Positions 43,076 to 53,455 of a stretch of DNA of 64,000 bases are shown in pieces. The DNA comes from an uncultured Eubacteriales bacterium (GTDB lineage Bacteria > Bacillota > Clostridia > Oscillospirales > Oscillospiraceae), in the NCBI GenBank assembly GCA_900315595.1, contig OMZQ01000001.1, positions 1 to 64,000 of the forward strand. Reading direction: 5' to 3'. A program made the position numbers and the translations under genes. The notes under the pieces were generated by a model. The model saw only the letters and a list, made by a program, of their open reading frames with translations. It made no database searches and was not told the DNA's origin. Each line of letters starts with the position of its first letter. Position 1 is the stretch's first letter.

Positions 43076-44470
43076 TCAGAAGAAGCGCTCGACCAGCTCG
43101 CGGGAGTATTCGGCAGTCTCGTCCATGTCGCCGAAGGACATGATCTCACCGGCATAGAAGGTATCGTACTTATCCTGCATGGCTTCGACCTTGTCATACC
43201 AGCCGTCGGCGTAGTCCTTGGAGAAGACATGGGGGAAATAATAGACGGACCACTCGTTTACGACCTTGGAAGCGGGGTTGTGCATGGTCTTGAGATCGTC
43301 GAGCACCATCTTGCGGCAGGTGTCGTAGGGGATCTCCTTCATGTTCTTGTGCTTGCGCAGGGCATAGGTGGTGATGACCTGATCCTTGGTATCGCGCCAG
43401 CGGCGGTAATAAACCATCAGATGGCCGAGCTTGGCGGGAACCATGTTGTCGAAAACGTAGTAGGAGATTTCGGGATGATCCTCCGGCTTGGTCTCCACGG
43501 CAAGCACGTCGTAGCGCTCATAGTCGATCTTGGAGAACAGGGCCTTCTCATCCTCACGGGCGTCAAAGTAGTCCACCATGCCGACCAGTCCGTCGCGGCG
43601 GTTGGCGGAATCACCGACGTAGAGCGGCGCTGTGACGATGATCTTGTCGTATTCCTCGACCTGACCGTTCACAGTGACGAAGACCTTGCCGTCATGGCGC
43701 TCGACCTTCGTGATGTTGGAGTTCAGACGCGCGTGGTTTTTCAGGTGTTCGTTGAGCTGCTCCCAAATATACTGGGTGCCGTTTTTCCAGGTCCAGAGAT
43801 TGATCTTGACGAAGTTCATGCAGGTCTGGAAGTCCAGATACTTGAGCACGTAGGCGGCAGGGATCTCATCAAAGTAACCGTAGCCGAAGGAGGTGAAGGG
43901 CCCGATCCAGACGTCCTGGGTCAGCTCGACGCCGTTCTTCTTGCAGAATTCGCTGAACGGAAGGGAGAGGTCCTTGAGGTTGGGGTTGGAGCCGGAGACG
44001 GGTTCGCGGCGGGCGTTCTGCTGGGAGAAGCCCTCGTAGCGGCCCTGGGCAACGCCGCGGTGGCCGTTGAGATCGTAGCCCTTATATTTGGTTTCCAGGA
44101 TCTCGCCGAGCAGCTTGATCTGCTTCTTCATCTTGAGCAGGCGGGGGATCTTGAGCAGGTTCTTCTTCGGCTCGAAGGGCTCGATGACCTTGCCGGCCGC
44201 GTTCTTGTAGTTGCGGTTCAGCTTGGGGCCGTCGTGCGTAATGCCGCAGAATTCCTCAACGTCGTGGACGGCATAGTAGGAAGGTACGCCCATGATGGCG
44301 CCCATCTCGTAGCGGCGGCCGTTGTAGTGCGGCGACCAGCATTTGCCGCCGACGCGGTCAGATTTTTCCAGGATGGTGTAGTTCTCGTAGCCCTTCTTTT
44401 CCAGGTACATACCGGCGGACAGACCGGCGGGGCCGCCGCCAATAATACAGATTCGTGCGTTTTTGTCCAT
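43076..44470 (-). CDS. FAD-dependent amine-oxidase-like oxidoreductase
   Basis: A 464-residue flavoprotein. ATG 44470 follows GAAGGAGG. The Rossmann motif ICIIGGGPAGLSAGMYLEKKG (starts about residue 7) is followed by ILEKSDRVGGKCWSPHYNGRRYEMGA, an FAD-contact region typical of the amine-oxidase/protoporphyrinogen-oxidase fold. It is the first gene of the redox cluster, 74 bases before the phytoene-desaturase-like gene. Substrate unknown. Confidence 0.8.
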   Translation of the reverse strand: MDKNARICIIGGGPAGLSAGMYLEKKGYENYTILEKSDRVGGKCWSPHYNGRRYEMGAIMGVPSYYAVHDVEEFCGITHDGPKLNRNYKNAAGKVIEPFEPKKNLLKIPRLLKMKKQIKLLGEILETKYKGYDLNGHRGVAQGRYEGFSQQNARREPVSGSNPNLKDLSLPFSEFCKKNGVELTQDVWIGPFTSFGYGYFDEIPAAYVLKYLDFQTCMNFVKINLWTWKNGTQYIWEQLNEHLKNHARLNSNITKVERHDGKVFVTVNGQVEEYDKIIVTAPLYVGDSANRRDGLVGMVDYFDAREDEKALFSKIDYERYDVLAVETKPEDHPEISYYVFDNMVPAKLGHLMVYYRRWRDTKDQVITTYALRKHKNMKEIPYDTCRKMVLDDLKTMHNPASKVVNEWSVYYFPHVFSKDYADGWYDKVEAMQDKYDTFYAGEIMSFGDMDETAEYSRELVERFF

Positions 44471-44525
44471 AATGATATTCCTCCTTCTGGTAATAGCAAG
44501 CGTTTCGCTTTTGCTTCCTTCGGCT

Positions 44526-44531
44526 ATTATA
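44526..44531 (-). promoter_or_regulatory. Probable -10 box of the redox cluster
   Basis: Minus-strand TATAAT. The upstream -35 region (TGCATT at 16 bases) is poor, so activation may be needed. It is back to back with the promoter at 44576-44604. Confidence 0.5.
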
Positions 44532-44575
44532 CTACATAACATTTAAAAATGCACGAACAATTTCAGAAAATCCTG

Positions 44576-44604
44576 TTTATTTTTGAATCCTTTCATGCTA
44601 TAAT
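44576..44604 (+). promoter_or_regulatory. Promoter of the acyl-ligase operon
   Basis: TTTATT (44576-44581), a 17-base spacer and TATAAT (44599-44604). It excludes the in-frame ATG at 44549 as the ligase start. Confidence 0.6.
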
Positions 44605-44632
44605 ATACTTGAATCAGAATGAAGTCCGGAGA

Positions 44633-45985
44633 GTGAAGGATTTGCGCCATACTTCTTTTCTATCTATGCTTGCGTATAACGCCGAAGCGATCCCCGAGGG
44701 AATCGCTCTGCGCGACGCAAGACGTCAGTTGACCCGTGCGGAATTGCTGCATGAGATCCAAGCCCGCGCCGAACGATGGCGCGCTTCCGGCAAAACCTGT
44801 CTGGCCGTACTCTGCGACGGAAGCCTGGATTGTCTGTGCGCGATCCTATCGGCCTCTGCTGCCGGCTTACAGGTCGCCCTGCTGGACGAAAACGTCCCGG
44901 AGGATGCGCTTCCCGGGCTGCTGGCCTACGTGGAAGCAGACGAATTCTGGGGCGCGGAGCTGCTGGAGCATGACGTTGCGCCGTATCTGACGCGCGGCGT
45001 TCGGAAGCCCGCGGGTCTCCTCTTTTTCACGTCCGGCACGACGCAGGCCTCCAAGGCCGTCGTGCTGACGGAAGCCAGTCTTTGCGCCAGCGCCTGGAAC
45101 GGAAACGAGCTTCTTCCGCTTGACAGAACAGACACCCTGCTCTGCGCTCTGCCGCTGAACCACGTCTTCGGCTTCGTCTGCGGCGTTCTCTGGGGTCTGC
45201 AGGCAGGTGCGACGGTTGCCCTGTGCGGCGGGCCGCGGCGCTTATCCGCCGATTTGCAACGCTTCCGCCCGACTGCGGTCAGCGTGGTTCCGACCCTGCT
45301 TGGCTTCCTGCTCCAACACTGCGAGCTTCCGCCGGAATTAAATCTGGTGCTGGTTGGCGCGGGGAATTGCCCCGAGCCGCTGATTCAGGCTGCCGGGAGC
45401 CGCGGGCTTCGCGTTGCAGTGGGTTATGGGTTGACCGAGACGAGCTCCGGCGTAGCCCTTTCCCCTGTCGGCAACTCAAACGCGATGGAGCTCTGCCCAG
45501 AGGCGGAGGCCCGGATCGCGGAGGACGGAGAGATCCTGATCCATGCGCCGACCTGCATGATGCAGGGCTACTACAAAAAGCCGGAGGATACTGCCGCCGT
45601 CCTGCATGACGGCCTGCTTCACACCGGTGATCTCGGCGCGCTTGACGAGCTTGCGCGGCTTCGTGTAACCGGGCGGAAAAAGGAGATGCTCGTCCTGACT
45701 GACGGCACGAAGATCTACCTGCCGGAATATGAAGAATCGCTTGCCGCTTTGCTCGGAACGAACGAGCTTGCCGTTGCCCTGAGAAACGGTCGGCCTGTGC
45801 TGCTGCTTTCCGAGGCCGAAGCGGACAAAAAGGAGCTGATGAATCGGCTGGCCCCGGTTATGGAGCGCCTGCCGAGAGGACAGCAGCTTACGGATATCCT
45901 GATCCTGCACCGTCCCCTGCCGCGGACCGCGACGGGGAAAATCAAACGCTGGACTTTGACACAACTGATGGAGGAACTGACATGA
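44633..45985 (+). CDS. AMP-forming acyl-CoA/acyl-ACP ligase-like enzyme
   Basis: About 450 residues of the ANL superfamily. Motifs: phosphate loop LLFFTSGTTQASKAVV (A3), VAVGYGLTETSSG (A5), HTGDLG (A7), TGRKKEMLVLTDGTKIYLPEYEE (A8), and PRTATGKIKRWTL with the A10 lysine. It should activate a carboxylic acid as acyl-AMP and load the ACP encoded next. The start is uncertain: GTG 44633, or TTG 44642 which is better spaced from GGAG. The N-terminal subdomain is shorter than in typical long-chain ligases. Confidence 0.85.
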   Translation: MKDLRHTSFLSMLAYNAEAIPEGIALRDARRQLTRAELLHEIQARAERWRASGKTCLAVLCDGSLDCLCAILSASAAGLQVALLDENVPEDALPGLLAYVEADEFWGAELLEHDVAPYLTRGVRKPAGLLFFTSGTTQASKAVVLTEASLCASAWNGNELLPLDRTDTLLCALPLNHVFGFVCGVLWGLQAGATVALCGGPRRLSADLQRFRPTAVSVVPTLLGFLLQHCELPPELNLVLVGAGNCPEPLIQAAGSRGLRVAVGYGLTETSSGVALSPVGNSNAMELCPEAEARIAEDGEILIHAPTCMMQGYYKKPEDTAAVLHDGLLHTGDLGALDELARLRVTGRKKEMLVLTDGTKIYLPEYEESLAALLGTNELAVALRNGRPVLLLSEAEADKKELMNRLAPVMERLPRGQQLTDILILHRPLPRTATGKIKRWTLTQLMEELT

Positions 45986-46227
45986 CAAGAGAAGAAATCC
46001 TGAACCAGACCGTATCCGTGATTTACGACTGCATTCCCGATCTGGACGGAACGGAGCTGCGCGAAGACAGCGTAATCAACACGGACGCTGGCGTTGATTC
46101 GATGGGCTTTACGCTGATTATGTGCCGGCTGGAAGCGGTTTTTGGCGTGCAGATACCGAATCGCCAGTGGCAGAAGCTGCAAACCCTCGGCGACGTGGTG
46201 GGCGCGATCGAAAAGCGTTTGAACTAA
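45982..46227 (+). CDS. Acyl carrier protein (dedicated)
   Basis: An 81-residue ACP whose ATG overlaps the ligase stop. Ser in GVDSMGFTLIM (about position 40) is the phosphopantetheine site. It differs from the housekeeping ACP at 61924 and, given overlap with the ligase and adjacency to a thioesterase, is probably specific to this module. Confidence 0.85.
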   Translation: MTREEILNQTVSVIYDCIPDLDGTELREDSVINTDAGVDSMGFTLIMCRLEAVFGVQIPNRQWQKLQTLGDVVGAIEKRLN

Positions 46228-46228
46228 T

Positions 46229-46960
46229 ATGGAAATCTTTGAAACGACCTGCAAGCTGCGGAATGCGGACGTGGATATGCACCGGCGGTTCAAGACCGCT
46301 TCCCTGCTGACGCTCTTGCAGGAGACGGCGATCGCCCACACGGAAGCCATCGGAATGGGCCGCGAAAGGACGCTGGATCGTGGCCTTTTGTGGATCATCA
46401 CCCTCCAGCGGCTCTCCATCCACCGGATGCCCGTCTATGACGAGACGATCACCGTGCAATGCTGGCCCGGAAAGACGATGCACGTCCTCTTTCCGCGCTA
46501 TTACCGCATGACAAGTGAAACAGGAGAGCTGCTGTTGGAGGGCTCGGCCCTCTGGGCGCTGATCGACGAGCAGTCCCACCAGCTCATTTTCCCGGACGAC
46601 TACGGCATTCGCATCCCCGGCCTTGTCACCGGACAGGAAACGCCCCTGCCGCGCGCGCCGAAGGCCGTTCCGCTGACGCACCAGACCGAGTTCACGGTTC
46701 CCTATACTTACGTGGACCTCAACCGGCACATGAACAACGTCCGGTATCTTGATTTGGCGGAAAACACGATCCCGCACGAAGCCCACGATCATCCGCTGAA
46801 AAGTCTGGAAATCGAATACAGCAGTGAAGCAAAGCTCGGTCAGACGATCCGCGTCCAGTGGGGCAAGCTCGGCGGGGTCTATTTTGTGGACGGCGAGGAC
46901 GAGCGGCGGCTGTTCCGCGTCCGGCTTGAATACGACGAGAAGGAGCTTCTGACGCCATGA
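46229..46960 (+). CDS. Acyl-ACP thioesterase (FatA-like, double hotdog)
   Basis: A 243-residue protein with two hotdog domains (about 1-125 and 150-240). VDMHRRFKTASLLTLLQETAIAH (starts about 15) opens the first. VDLNRHMNNVRYLDL (about 164-178) in the second carries the Asn/His catalytic region of acyl-ACP thioesterases. It would release free acid from the neighbouring ACP or FAS ACP. It starts 1 base after the ACP stop. Confidence 0.85.
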   Translation: MEIFETTCKLRNADVDMHRRFKTASLLTLLQETAIAHTEAIGMGRERTLDRGLLWIITLQRLSIHRMPVYDETITVQCWPGKTMHVLFPRYYRMTSETGELLLEGSALWALIDEQSHQLIFPDDYGIRIPGLVTGQETPLPRAPKAVPLTHQTEFTVPYTYVDLNRHMNNVRYLDLAENTIPHEAHDHPLKSLEIEYSSEAKLGQTIRVQWGKLGGVYFVDGEDERRLFRVRLEYDEKELLTP

Positions 46961-47772
46961 ACGAAGCCGCCTCTCCCCTGCGCTGTCCGGTCTGCGGAAG
47001 CCCTCTGTTTCTTTCGGAACGGACGCTGCAATGTGCACGCAGGCACAGCTTTGATCTGGCAAAGGAAGGTTACGTTAACCTTCTTCTGAGCCATAAGGCC
47101 TCCGATACGATGGGCGACAGCAAGGAAGCGGCCCGCTTTCGGCGCGACTTTCTGAGCCGGGGCTACTATGCGCCGCTCCGGGACGCGCTGGTCGGAAAGC
47201 TCAAAGGGCAATCGGGCAGACTGCTGGACGTCTGCTGCGGCGAAGGCTATTACACCGCATCACTCGGCGCGATTCCGGGGCTGGACGTCTGGGGCTTTGA
47301 TCTTGCCCGCGAGATGGTCCGCCTGGCCGCCAGGCGCGGCGGCGCGCGCTATTTCGTGGCGAATCTGGCGCACGTCCCGGTCGCGGACGAGAGCTTTGAT
47401 TTTGCCGCCCTGCTCTTTGCCCCCTTCCAGGAGGCGGAGTTGGCGCGCATCCTGAAGCCAAGCGGACGGCTGTTTCTGGTCGTGCCGGGAAAGCGCCACC
47501 TCTTCGGGCTCAAGCAGGCCGTCTATGACGCGCCGTACGAGAACGACGAAGCCCTGCCGGAAACGAAGCGCCTGAAGCTGATCGGAACCGAACGAATCGA
47601 CGCGCAGATTTGCCTCCGATCCCAGGCGGATATCCAGGCTGTTTTCCGCATGACGCCCTATTACTACCGTACTGCACAGGCAGACCGCGAAAAGCTGAAC
47701 GGTTTGGATGAGTTGGAGACGGAGATTTCCTTCGTGATCGCAGAATATCAGAAAGTGGAGGTCAAGCTATGA
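46957..47772 (+). CDS. RlmA-family 23S rRNA guanine-N1 methyltransferase-like protein
   Basis: A 271-residue enzyme. The N-terminal zinc finger is CPVCGSPL...CARRHSF (about 10-34), followed by the family lead DLAKEGYVNLL and SKEAARFRRDFLSRGYY, and a methyltransferase domain (LLDVCCGEGYYTASLG, about 88-103). RlmA methylates G745 (G748 in the Bacillota-type TlrB branch) of 23S rRNA. The start overlaps the thioesterase stop (ATGA). Confidence 0.9.
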   Translation: MNEAASPLRCPVCGSPLFLSERTLQCARRHSFDLAKEGYVNLLLSHKASDTMGDSKEAARFRRDFLSRGYYAPLRDALVGKLKGQSGRLLDVCCGEGYYTASLGAIPGLDVWGFDLAREMVRLAARRGGARYFVANLAHVPVADESFDFAALLFAPFQEAELARILKPSGRLFLVVPGKRHLFGLKQAVYDAPYENDEALPETKRLKLIGTERIDAQICLRSQADIQAVFRMTPYYYRTAQADREKLNGLDELETEISFVIAEYQKVEVKL

Positions 47773-48917
47773 AAAAAGCGATTTCTCTTTTCTGCGTGCT
47801 TATAATCTGTATGGCTCTGCTCTACGGCTGTACGCAGACCGGGGCAGTTGCGCCGCAGGAACCTGAAAAGAATCCGGAGGCCTGGCTGCTCCAGCAGGCG
47901 CGCGACCTGATCGAGACCATGACAACGCAGAACGCCGGCTACATGATGCAGATGTCTGATGAGGAACGGGAATTATTCGAATCCATGAAGGAGGGCCTGT
48001 TCGATCATCCGACGGCGGAGCTTTATCTCTATCCGAACTACAGTCCCTTGTTGGATACGATTCAGGAAGAGGATTTGGCAGAGTTCACCTCGAACGGTTA
48101 CGAGACGGTCATTGAAAAGGAACCCATGTACCTGACGAACCTTCTTCCTGCCATGAGTAACAATTATGTTTCAGTGAGCGCTTCCTTCTCGACCCATATC
48201 AGCGGCTTTTTGGACGTGCCGACCTTCCTGCGCGGGAACGCTGCCCTTCTGCTCTGGCACGGAACCAACAGTACTGCCGTGATCGTTTTTGCAGATCGCG
48301 GCGTCGGTTTACAATACAATGGCTGTCTGCTGATGAAATGGAGTGAGTATGCCGATATCGAAGCGCTCGACAAGCTGCCCAGGGAGGGCATGCAAAGCTA
48401 CGACGCCGATGCACTGGAGGGCATGCTTAAGCTGGAGGCTTCCGTGCCGCACGCCGTTTCCGTCTCTTCTGCCAAGTCCGCCGAGGAATTCTATCTGAGC
48501 AGCGTGAATGATCTGCTGGCATACGTGACGGAACGTCAGAACGTGATCACAAAAGCATATTTTCCGGGAAATGAAGACCTTCAGGCCGCTGCCAGGATCA
48601 CGGGGGAACCGGAGCGGATCACGCTCTACGAGGGCGTTGACGACCGGGGCGTTTCTGATATGATCGTGAATCAATTCAGAATCGAAGCGATCAGGACGTT
48701 TAACGTTCCTTATACCCTTTATACCGAGACCTGTCCCCTTGCTGCGAAAAACGCCGTCGCCTTTTTGGAGTTTCCGGATGGCAAACGCGCGATCGCGCAG
48801 ATCTACCAGGGCGAGATCTGTTCGACCCTGATTCTCCGTCCCCTGCCTGAGGAAGCCGCCGAGATGCTGGAGGAGCGGCTTTCCGGTATGGCGACCAACA
48901 CCATAGAGCTTCATTGA
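47769..48917 (+). CDS. Putative lipoprotein, unknown function
   Basis: A 382-residue exported protein with a lipobox signal peptide (ICMALLYGC, Cys21). The rest is a mixed alpha/beta globular region without recognised motifs; ASVPHAVSVSSAKSAEEFYLSS lies mid-protein (starts about 225). GTGGAGG ribosome site and ATGA overlap with the RlmA-like gene. No family identified. Confidence 0.7.
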   Translation: MKKAISLFCVLIICMALLYGCTQTGAVAPQEPEKNPEAWLLQQARDLIETMTTQNAGYMMQMSDEERELFESMKEGLFDHPTAELYLYPNYSPLLDTIQEEDLAEFTSNGYETVIEKEPMYLTNLLPAMSNNYVSVSASFSTHISGFLDVPTFLRGNAALLLWHGTNSTAVIVFADRGVGLQYNGCLLMKWSEYADIEALDKLPREGMQSYDADALEGMLKLEASVPHAVSVSSAKSAEEFYLSSVNDLLAYVTERQNVITKAYFPGNEDLQAAARITGEPERITLYEGVDDRGVSDMIVNQFRIEAIRTFNVPYTLYTETCPLAAKNAVAFLEFPDGKRAIAQIYQGEICSTLILRPLPEEAAEMLEERLSGMATNTIELH

Positions 48918-48943
48918 ACCAATCATTTCATAGGAGGAACATC

Positions 48944-50143
48944 ATGAAAGTAACCGAACGTTTTCTGAACTACGTCGCATTCGACACGCAGTCCGACGAG
49001 GCCAGCGAAACCTGCCCCTCCACGCCGAACCAGCTTCTTCTGGGCGAGCATATCGTCGCCGACCTCAAAGCAATCGGCGTGGCGGACGCCCACATGGACA
49101 AGGACGGCTATGTCTACGGCTCCGTACCCGGCACCGCGGAAGGGCCTGTGATCGGTCTGATCGCCCACATGGACACGGCGCCGGACTGCTCCGGCAAGAA
49201 TATCAAGCCCCGGATCGTAGAATATAAGGGCGGCGATATCGTATTGAACGAGGCCGAACACATTGTGATGAAGGCCGCAGATTTTGAGCGCCTGGAGCGG
49301 AGCGTCGGCAAGCATCTGATCGTCACCGACGGTACGACCCTGCTTGGCGCGGACGACAAGGCCGGCGTGGCAGAGATCCTGACTGCCGTCGAGGAATTGA
49401 TTCGGGACAAAGCGCCCCACGTGCCCATCCGCATCGGCATTACCCCCGACGAGGAGATCGGACGCGGCGCAGATCGCTTTGACGTTAAGGGCTTCGGCGC
49501 AGAATTCGCCTACACTGCGGACGGCGGCACGCTGGGCGAGATCGAATATGAAAACTTCAATGCGGCCTCCGCGACCGTCGTTTGCAAGGGCGTCTCCATC
49601 CATCCGGGCAGCGCCAAGAACAAGCTCGTCAACGCGATGCAGGTGGCGATGGATTTCCACGCCATGCTGCCAGCCAACGAGCGCCCCGAGCATACCGAGG
49701 GCTACGAGGGCTTCTCCATGCTGCACCAGATGGAGGGCGGCGTAGAGGAGGCCAAGCTGGGCTATATCATCCGTGACCACGACCGCTTCAAGTTCGAGCA
49801 GAAGAAGTCCCGGTTTGAGATGATCGCAAACTATCTCAACGAGGCCTACGGCGAAGGGACCGTGACCGTGACGCTCAAGGACAGCTACTACAACATGAAG
49901 GAGAAGATCCTGCCCGTGATGCACGTGGTTGAGCGGGCAAAGAACGCGATGCGCGAGGCCGACATGGACCCGATCGCCGTTCCCATCCGCGGCGGCACGG
50001 ACGGAGCACGGCTGAGCTTTGAGGGTCTTCCCTGCCCGAATCTCTGCACCGGCGGCGAGAACTTCCACGGGCGCTTTGAATACATCCCCGTGGAGGATAT
50101 GGAAGCCTGCGTGCAGATGATCAAGAACATCCTGAAGCCGTGA
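48944..50143 (+). CDS. pepT: Peptidase T (tripeptide aminopeptidase)
   Basis: A 399-residue M20B metallopeptidase. ATG 48944 follows TAGGAGG; the earlier in-frame ATG at 48914 falls inside the previous gene. Zinc motifs: GLIAHMDTAPD (about 69-79), LLGADDKAGVAEIL, TPDEEIGRGAD (catalytic Glu), and the C-terminal PNLCTGGENFHGRFEY. It cleaves the N-terminal residue of tripeptides in the cytoplasm. Confidence 0.95.
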   Translation: MKVTERFLNYVAFDTQSDEASETCPSTPNQLLLGEHIVADLKAIGVADAHMDKDGYVYGSVPGTAEGPVIGLIAHMDTAPDCSGKNIKPRIVEYKGGDIVLNEAEHIVMKAADFERLERSVGKHLIVTDGTTLLGADDKAGVAEILTAVEELIRDKAPHVPIRIGITPDEEIGRGADRFDVKGFGAEFAYTADGGTLGEIEYENFNAASATVVCKGVSIHPGSAKNKLVNAMQVAMDFHAMLPANERPEHTEGYEGFSMLHQMEGGVEEAKLGYIIRDHDRFKFEQKKSRFEMIANYLNEAYGEGTVTVTLKDSYYNMKEKILPVMHVVERAKNAMREADMDPIAVPIRGGTDGARLSFEGLPCPNLCTGGENFHGRFEYIPVEDMEACVQMIKNILKP

Positions 50144-51186
50144 AGCACCTTGCGCCGGATTGCTTCCGCGCCTTCGCATGCGCGATGGGCAACTGCCCGG
50201 ATTCCTGCTGCAGTGCGGGCTGGGAGATCGTGATCGACCCCGAGACGCGGAAGCGATATGAAGCGTTGACCGGCCCGGACGGAGAAACCGTCCGGGCTGC
50301 GGTCGTACCCGGAGCGGAAGCCCTGCTCCGGCAGACGGACGGCGTCTGCGTCCTGCTGCAGCCGGACGGGCTTTGCTTTTGCCAGAAGCACTTTGGTCAC
50401 GACGCGCTCTGCCGCGTCTGCCGCGAATATCCACGCTTTCACCGGGAATTCGGCAACCTGACCGAACACGGAATCAGCCTGAGCTGTCCGACGGCCTTCG
50501 CCCTTGCCACGGCGAAGGCTCCGACTCTGGAGAGCTGGGAGGATGATGCGCCTGTCGTGCTGAATGAACTGGACCCGGAGCGGTATCTTGCGCTCCGCGA
50601 AGGGCGAGACCTTGCCCTGCGCCTTCTGCTGGATGAAAACCGTTCCCTTGCAGATCGGATTCGGCTGGTTCTTTCTCTGTCCGAGCGTATTCAGGACGGG
50701 ATGGACGGCTGGATCAGAACCGGAAAACTGGCTTGCCGCAGGCTCTCCTCCCCCATCGGACAGGCGGCAGCCCTGCGAAACGACCGCATTCGCCCGACGC
50801 TTCGGACGCAGCGGGCAAGACTGCGCCAGCTTGCGCGGTATTATCGCAGCCTGGAGCTTTTAAACCCGGATTGGCCGGACGCGCTGAACCGATTTCTGGA
50901 CCGGACGGAAGAGCTCCCCGCCGACTGGCTGGAGCCGGACGAGCCGGAGCTTTACGCGCGGTATCTTTGGTTCTCCCTCTTCAAGTATTGGCTCGATGCG
51001 GCGGATGACGGCCTGCTGCTTGCTCGCGTGCGGCGAAGCCTGTCCATGACACTCCTCGGGCTTGCGATGGATCGCGTCCTTCCCGTCGATCGGAGCTGGC
51101 TTCAGCGCATCAGCCGCGAGATCGAGCATTGCGAGGAAAATCTGGAAGCCCTTCTTGTGCTGGAGGGGAAACGATCGGCGCAGTAG
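50140..51186 (+). CDS. FliB-like (flagellin lysine-N-methylase family) protein
   Basis: A 348-residue protein beginning at GTG 50140, overlapping the pepT stop. The cysteine-rich N-terminal part ([19 protein letters not shown], about 11-29; [18 protein letters not shown]) matches the FliB family, which probably binds a metal cluster. The rest is helical. FliB methylates flagellin lysines in Salmonella, but no flagellar gene lies in this window, and many Clostridia have such genes without flagella nearby. The true substrate is uncertain. Confidence 0.75.
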   Translation: MKHLAPDCFRAFACAMGNCPDSCCSAGWEIVIDPETRKRYEALTGPDGETVRAAVVPGAEALLRQTDGVCVLLQPDGLCFCQKHFGHDALCRVCREYPRFHREFGNLTEHGISLSCPTAFALATAKAPTLESWEDDAPVVLNELDPERYLALREGRDLALRLLLDENRSLADRIRLVLSLSERIQDGMDGWIRTGKLACRRLSSPIGQAAALRNDRIRPTLRTQRARLRQLARYYRSLELLNPDWPDALNRFLDRTEELPADWLEPDEPELYARYLWFSLFKYWLDAADDGLLLARVRRSLSMTLLGLAMDRVLPVDRSWLQRISREIEHCEENLEALLVLEGKRSAQ

Positions 51187-51234
51187 CCCACGGATCATCC
51201 GCCCGAAAAAACGCAAATATCACCCACTTCCCTC

Positions 51235-51263
51235 TTGCAGTTCCAAATTCAGTATGCTATAAT
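51235..51263 (+). promoter_or_regulatory. Promoter of asnS
   Basis: TTGCAG (51235-51240), a 17-base spacer and TATAAT (51258-51263). The leader is about 87 bases, too short for a T-box. Confidence 0.75.
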
Positions 51264-51356
51264 ACAAAAATCAATGGCATAACGCCCCGCAGCGATGCGA
51301 TTTTGCGCCGTCTGCGGCACGGTTTGCCACATTTTATTCAGAAAGCAGGGATTTTT

Positions 51357-52751
<1,395 letters not shown>

Positions 52752-52766
52752 TCACACAATCAACCC

Positions 52767-52788
52767 GGGGCCGGCAAACGCCGGCCCC
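52767..52788 (+). terminator. Terminator of asnS
   Basis: GGGGCCGGC pairs with GCCGGCCCC around AAAC, followed by ATTTTG. Confidence 0.85.
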
Positions 52789-52807
52789 ATTTTGCAGAGG
52801 TGAGCTT

Positions 52808-53455
52808 ATGACACGACTCTTGCTAGTGGAGGACGACGCGCAGATCGTCCAAAGCTTGCGTGATTTCCTGCGCGAGGAAGGCTATGAGGTCCGCGCCGTT
52901 GGGGACAAGCGCTCTGCGCTGGCAATGTTGGAACAGGAACGTTTCGACCTGGCGCTGCTCGACGTCTCCCTGCCCGATGGCAGCGGCCTGGACGTCTGCC
53001 GTGCAATCAAGGATACCCCGGTTGTTTTCCTCACAGCCTCGGACGATGAAAACAGTGTAGTCGCCGGCCTGGATCTCGGAGCCGACGACTACATCATCAA
53101 GCCCTTCCGTCCCCGGGAATTGGCATCCCGGCTGAGAAGTGTTCTCCGGCGGTCCGGCGGCAGCGAATACCTGAGCGCAGGCAGCATCCGCCTGGATCCC
53201 CAGAGCGGGACAGTAACCAAGGACGGCAGGGAGATCCCCCTCTCCGCCCTGCAGTACCGGCTGCTGCTGATTCTGCTGGAAAACAAGGGCAAATTAATGA
53301 CCCGGGAGCGGCTGCTGGCCGATATCTGGGATATCTCCGGGGACTTTGTGAACGACAATACTCTGACCGTCTATGTCAAGCGACTGCGGGAAAAGCTGGA
53401 GGACGAGAGCCTGATTAAGACCGTTCGCGGCATCGGCTATCGGATTGACGGATGA
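52808..53455 (+). CDS. OmpR/PhoB-family response regulator
   Basis: A 215-residue regulator. The receiver domain (1-115) has the acidic pocket EDDAQ and the phosphoacceptor Asp in LALLDVSLPDGSG (about position 51), the Thr of FLTASDD and the Lys of IKPF. The C-terminal winged helix (about 125-213) has LSALQYRLLLILLENKGKLMTRE and the recognition region NDNTLTVYVKRLREKLE. Coupled to the kinase by ATGA overlap and followed by an ABC exporter: a peptide-antibiotic-sensing layout. Confidence 0.95.
   Translation: MTRLLLVEDDAQIVQSLRDFLREEGYEVRAVGDKRSALAMLEQERFDLALLDVSLPDGSGLDVCRAIKDTPVVFLTASDDENSVVAGLDLGADDYIIKPFRPRELASRLRSVLRRSGGSEYLSAGSIRLDPQSGTVTKDGREIPLSALQYRLLLILLENKGKLMTRERLLADIWDISGDFVNDNTLTVYVKRLREKLEDESLIKTVRGIGYRIDG

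Noticed and set aside
43031..44539. A 502-codon open frame antisense to the first flavoprotein gene
   Set aside because: Composition is that of a reverse-complement shadow, and the sense protein has clear FAD motifs.
44549..44632. An upstream ATG start for the acyl ligase
   Set aside because: It lies before the promoter at 44576-44604, so it would not be in the transcript.
51264..51356. A possible T-box or other riboswitch upstream of asnS
   Set aside because: The leader is under 100 bases and lacks a T-box sequence and antiterminator pair.
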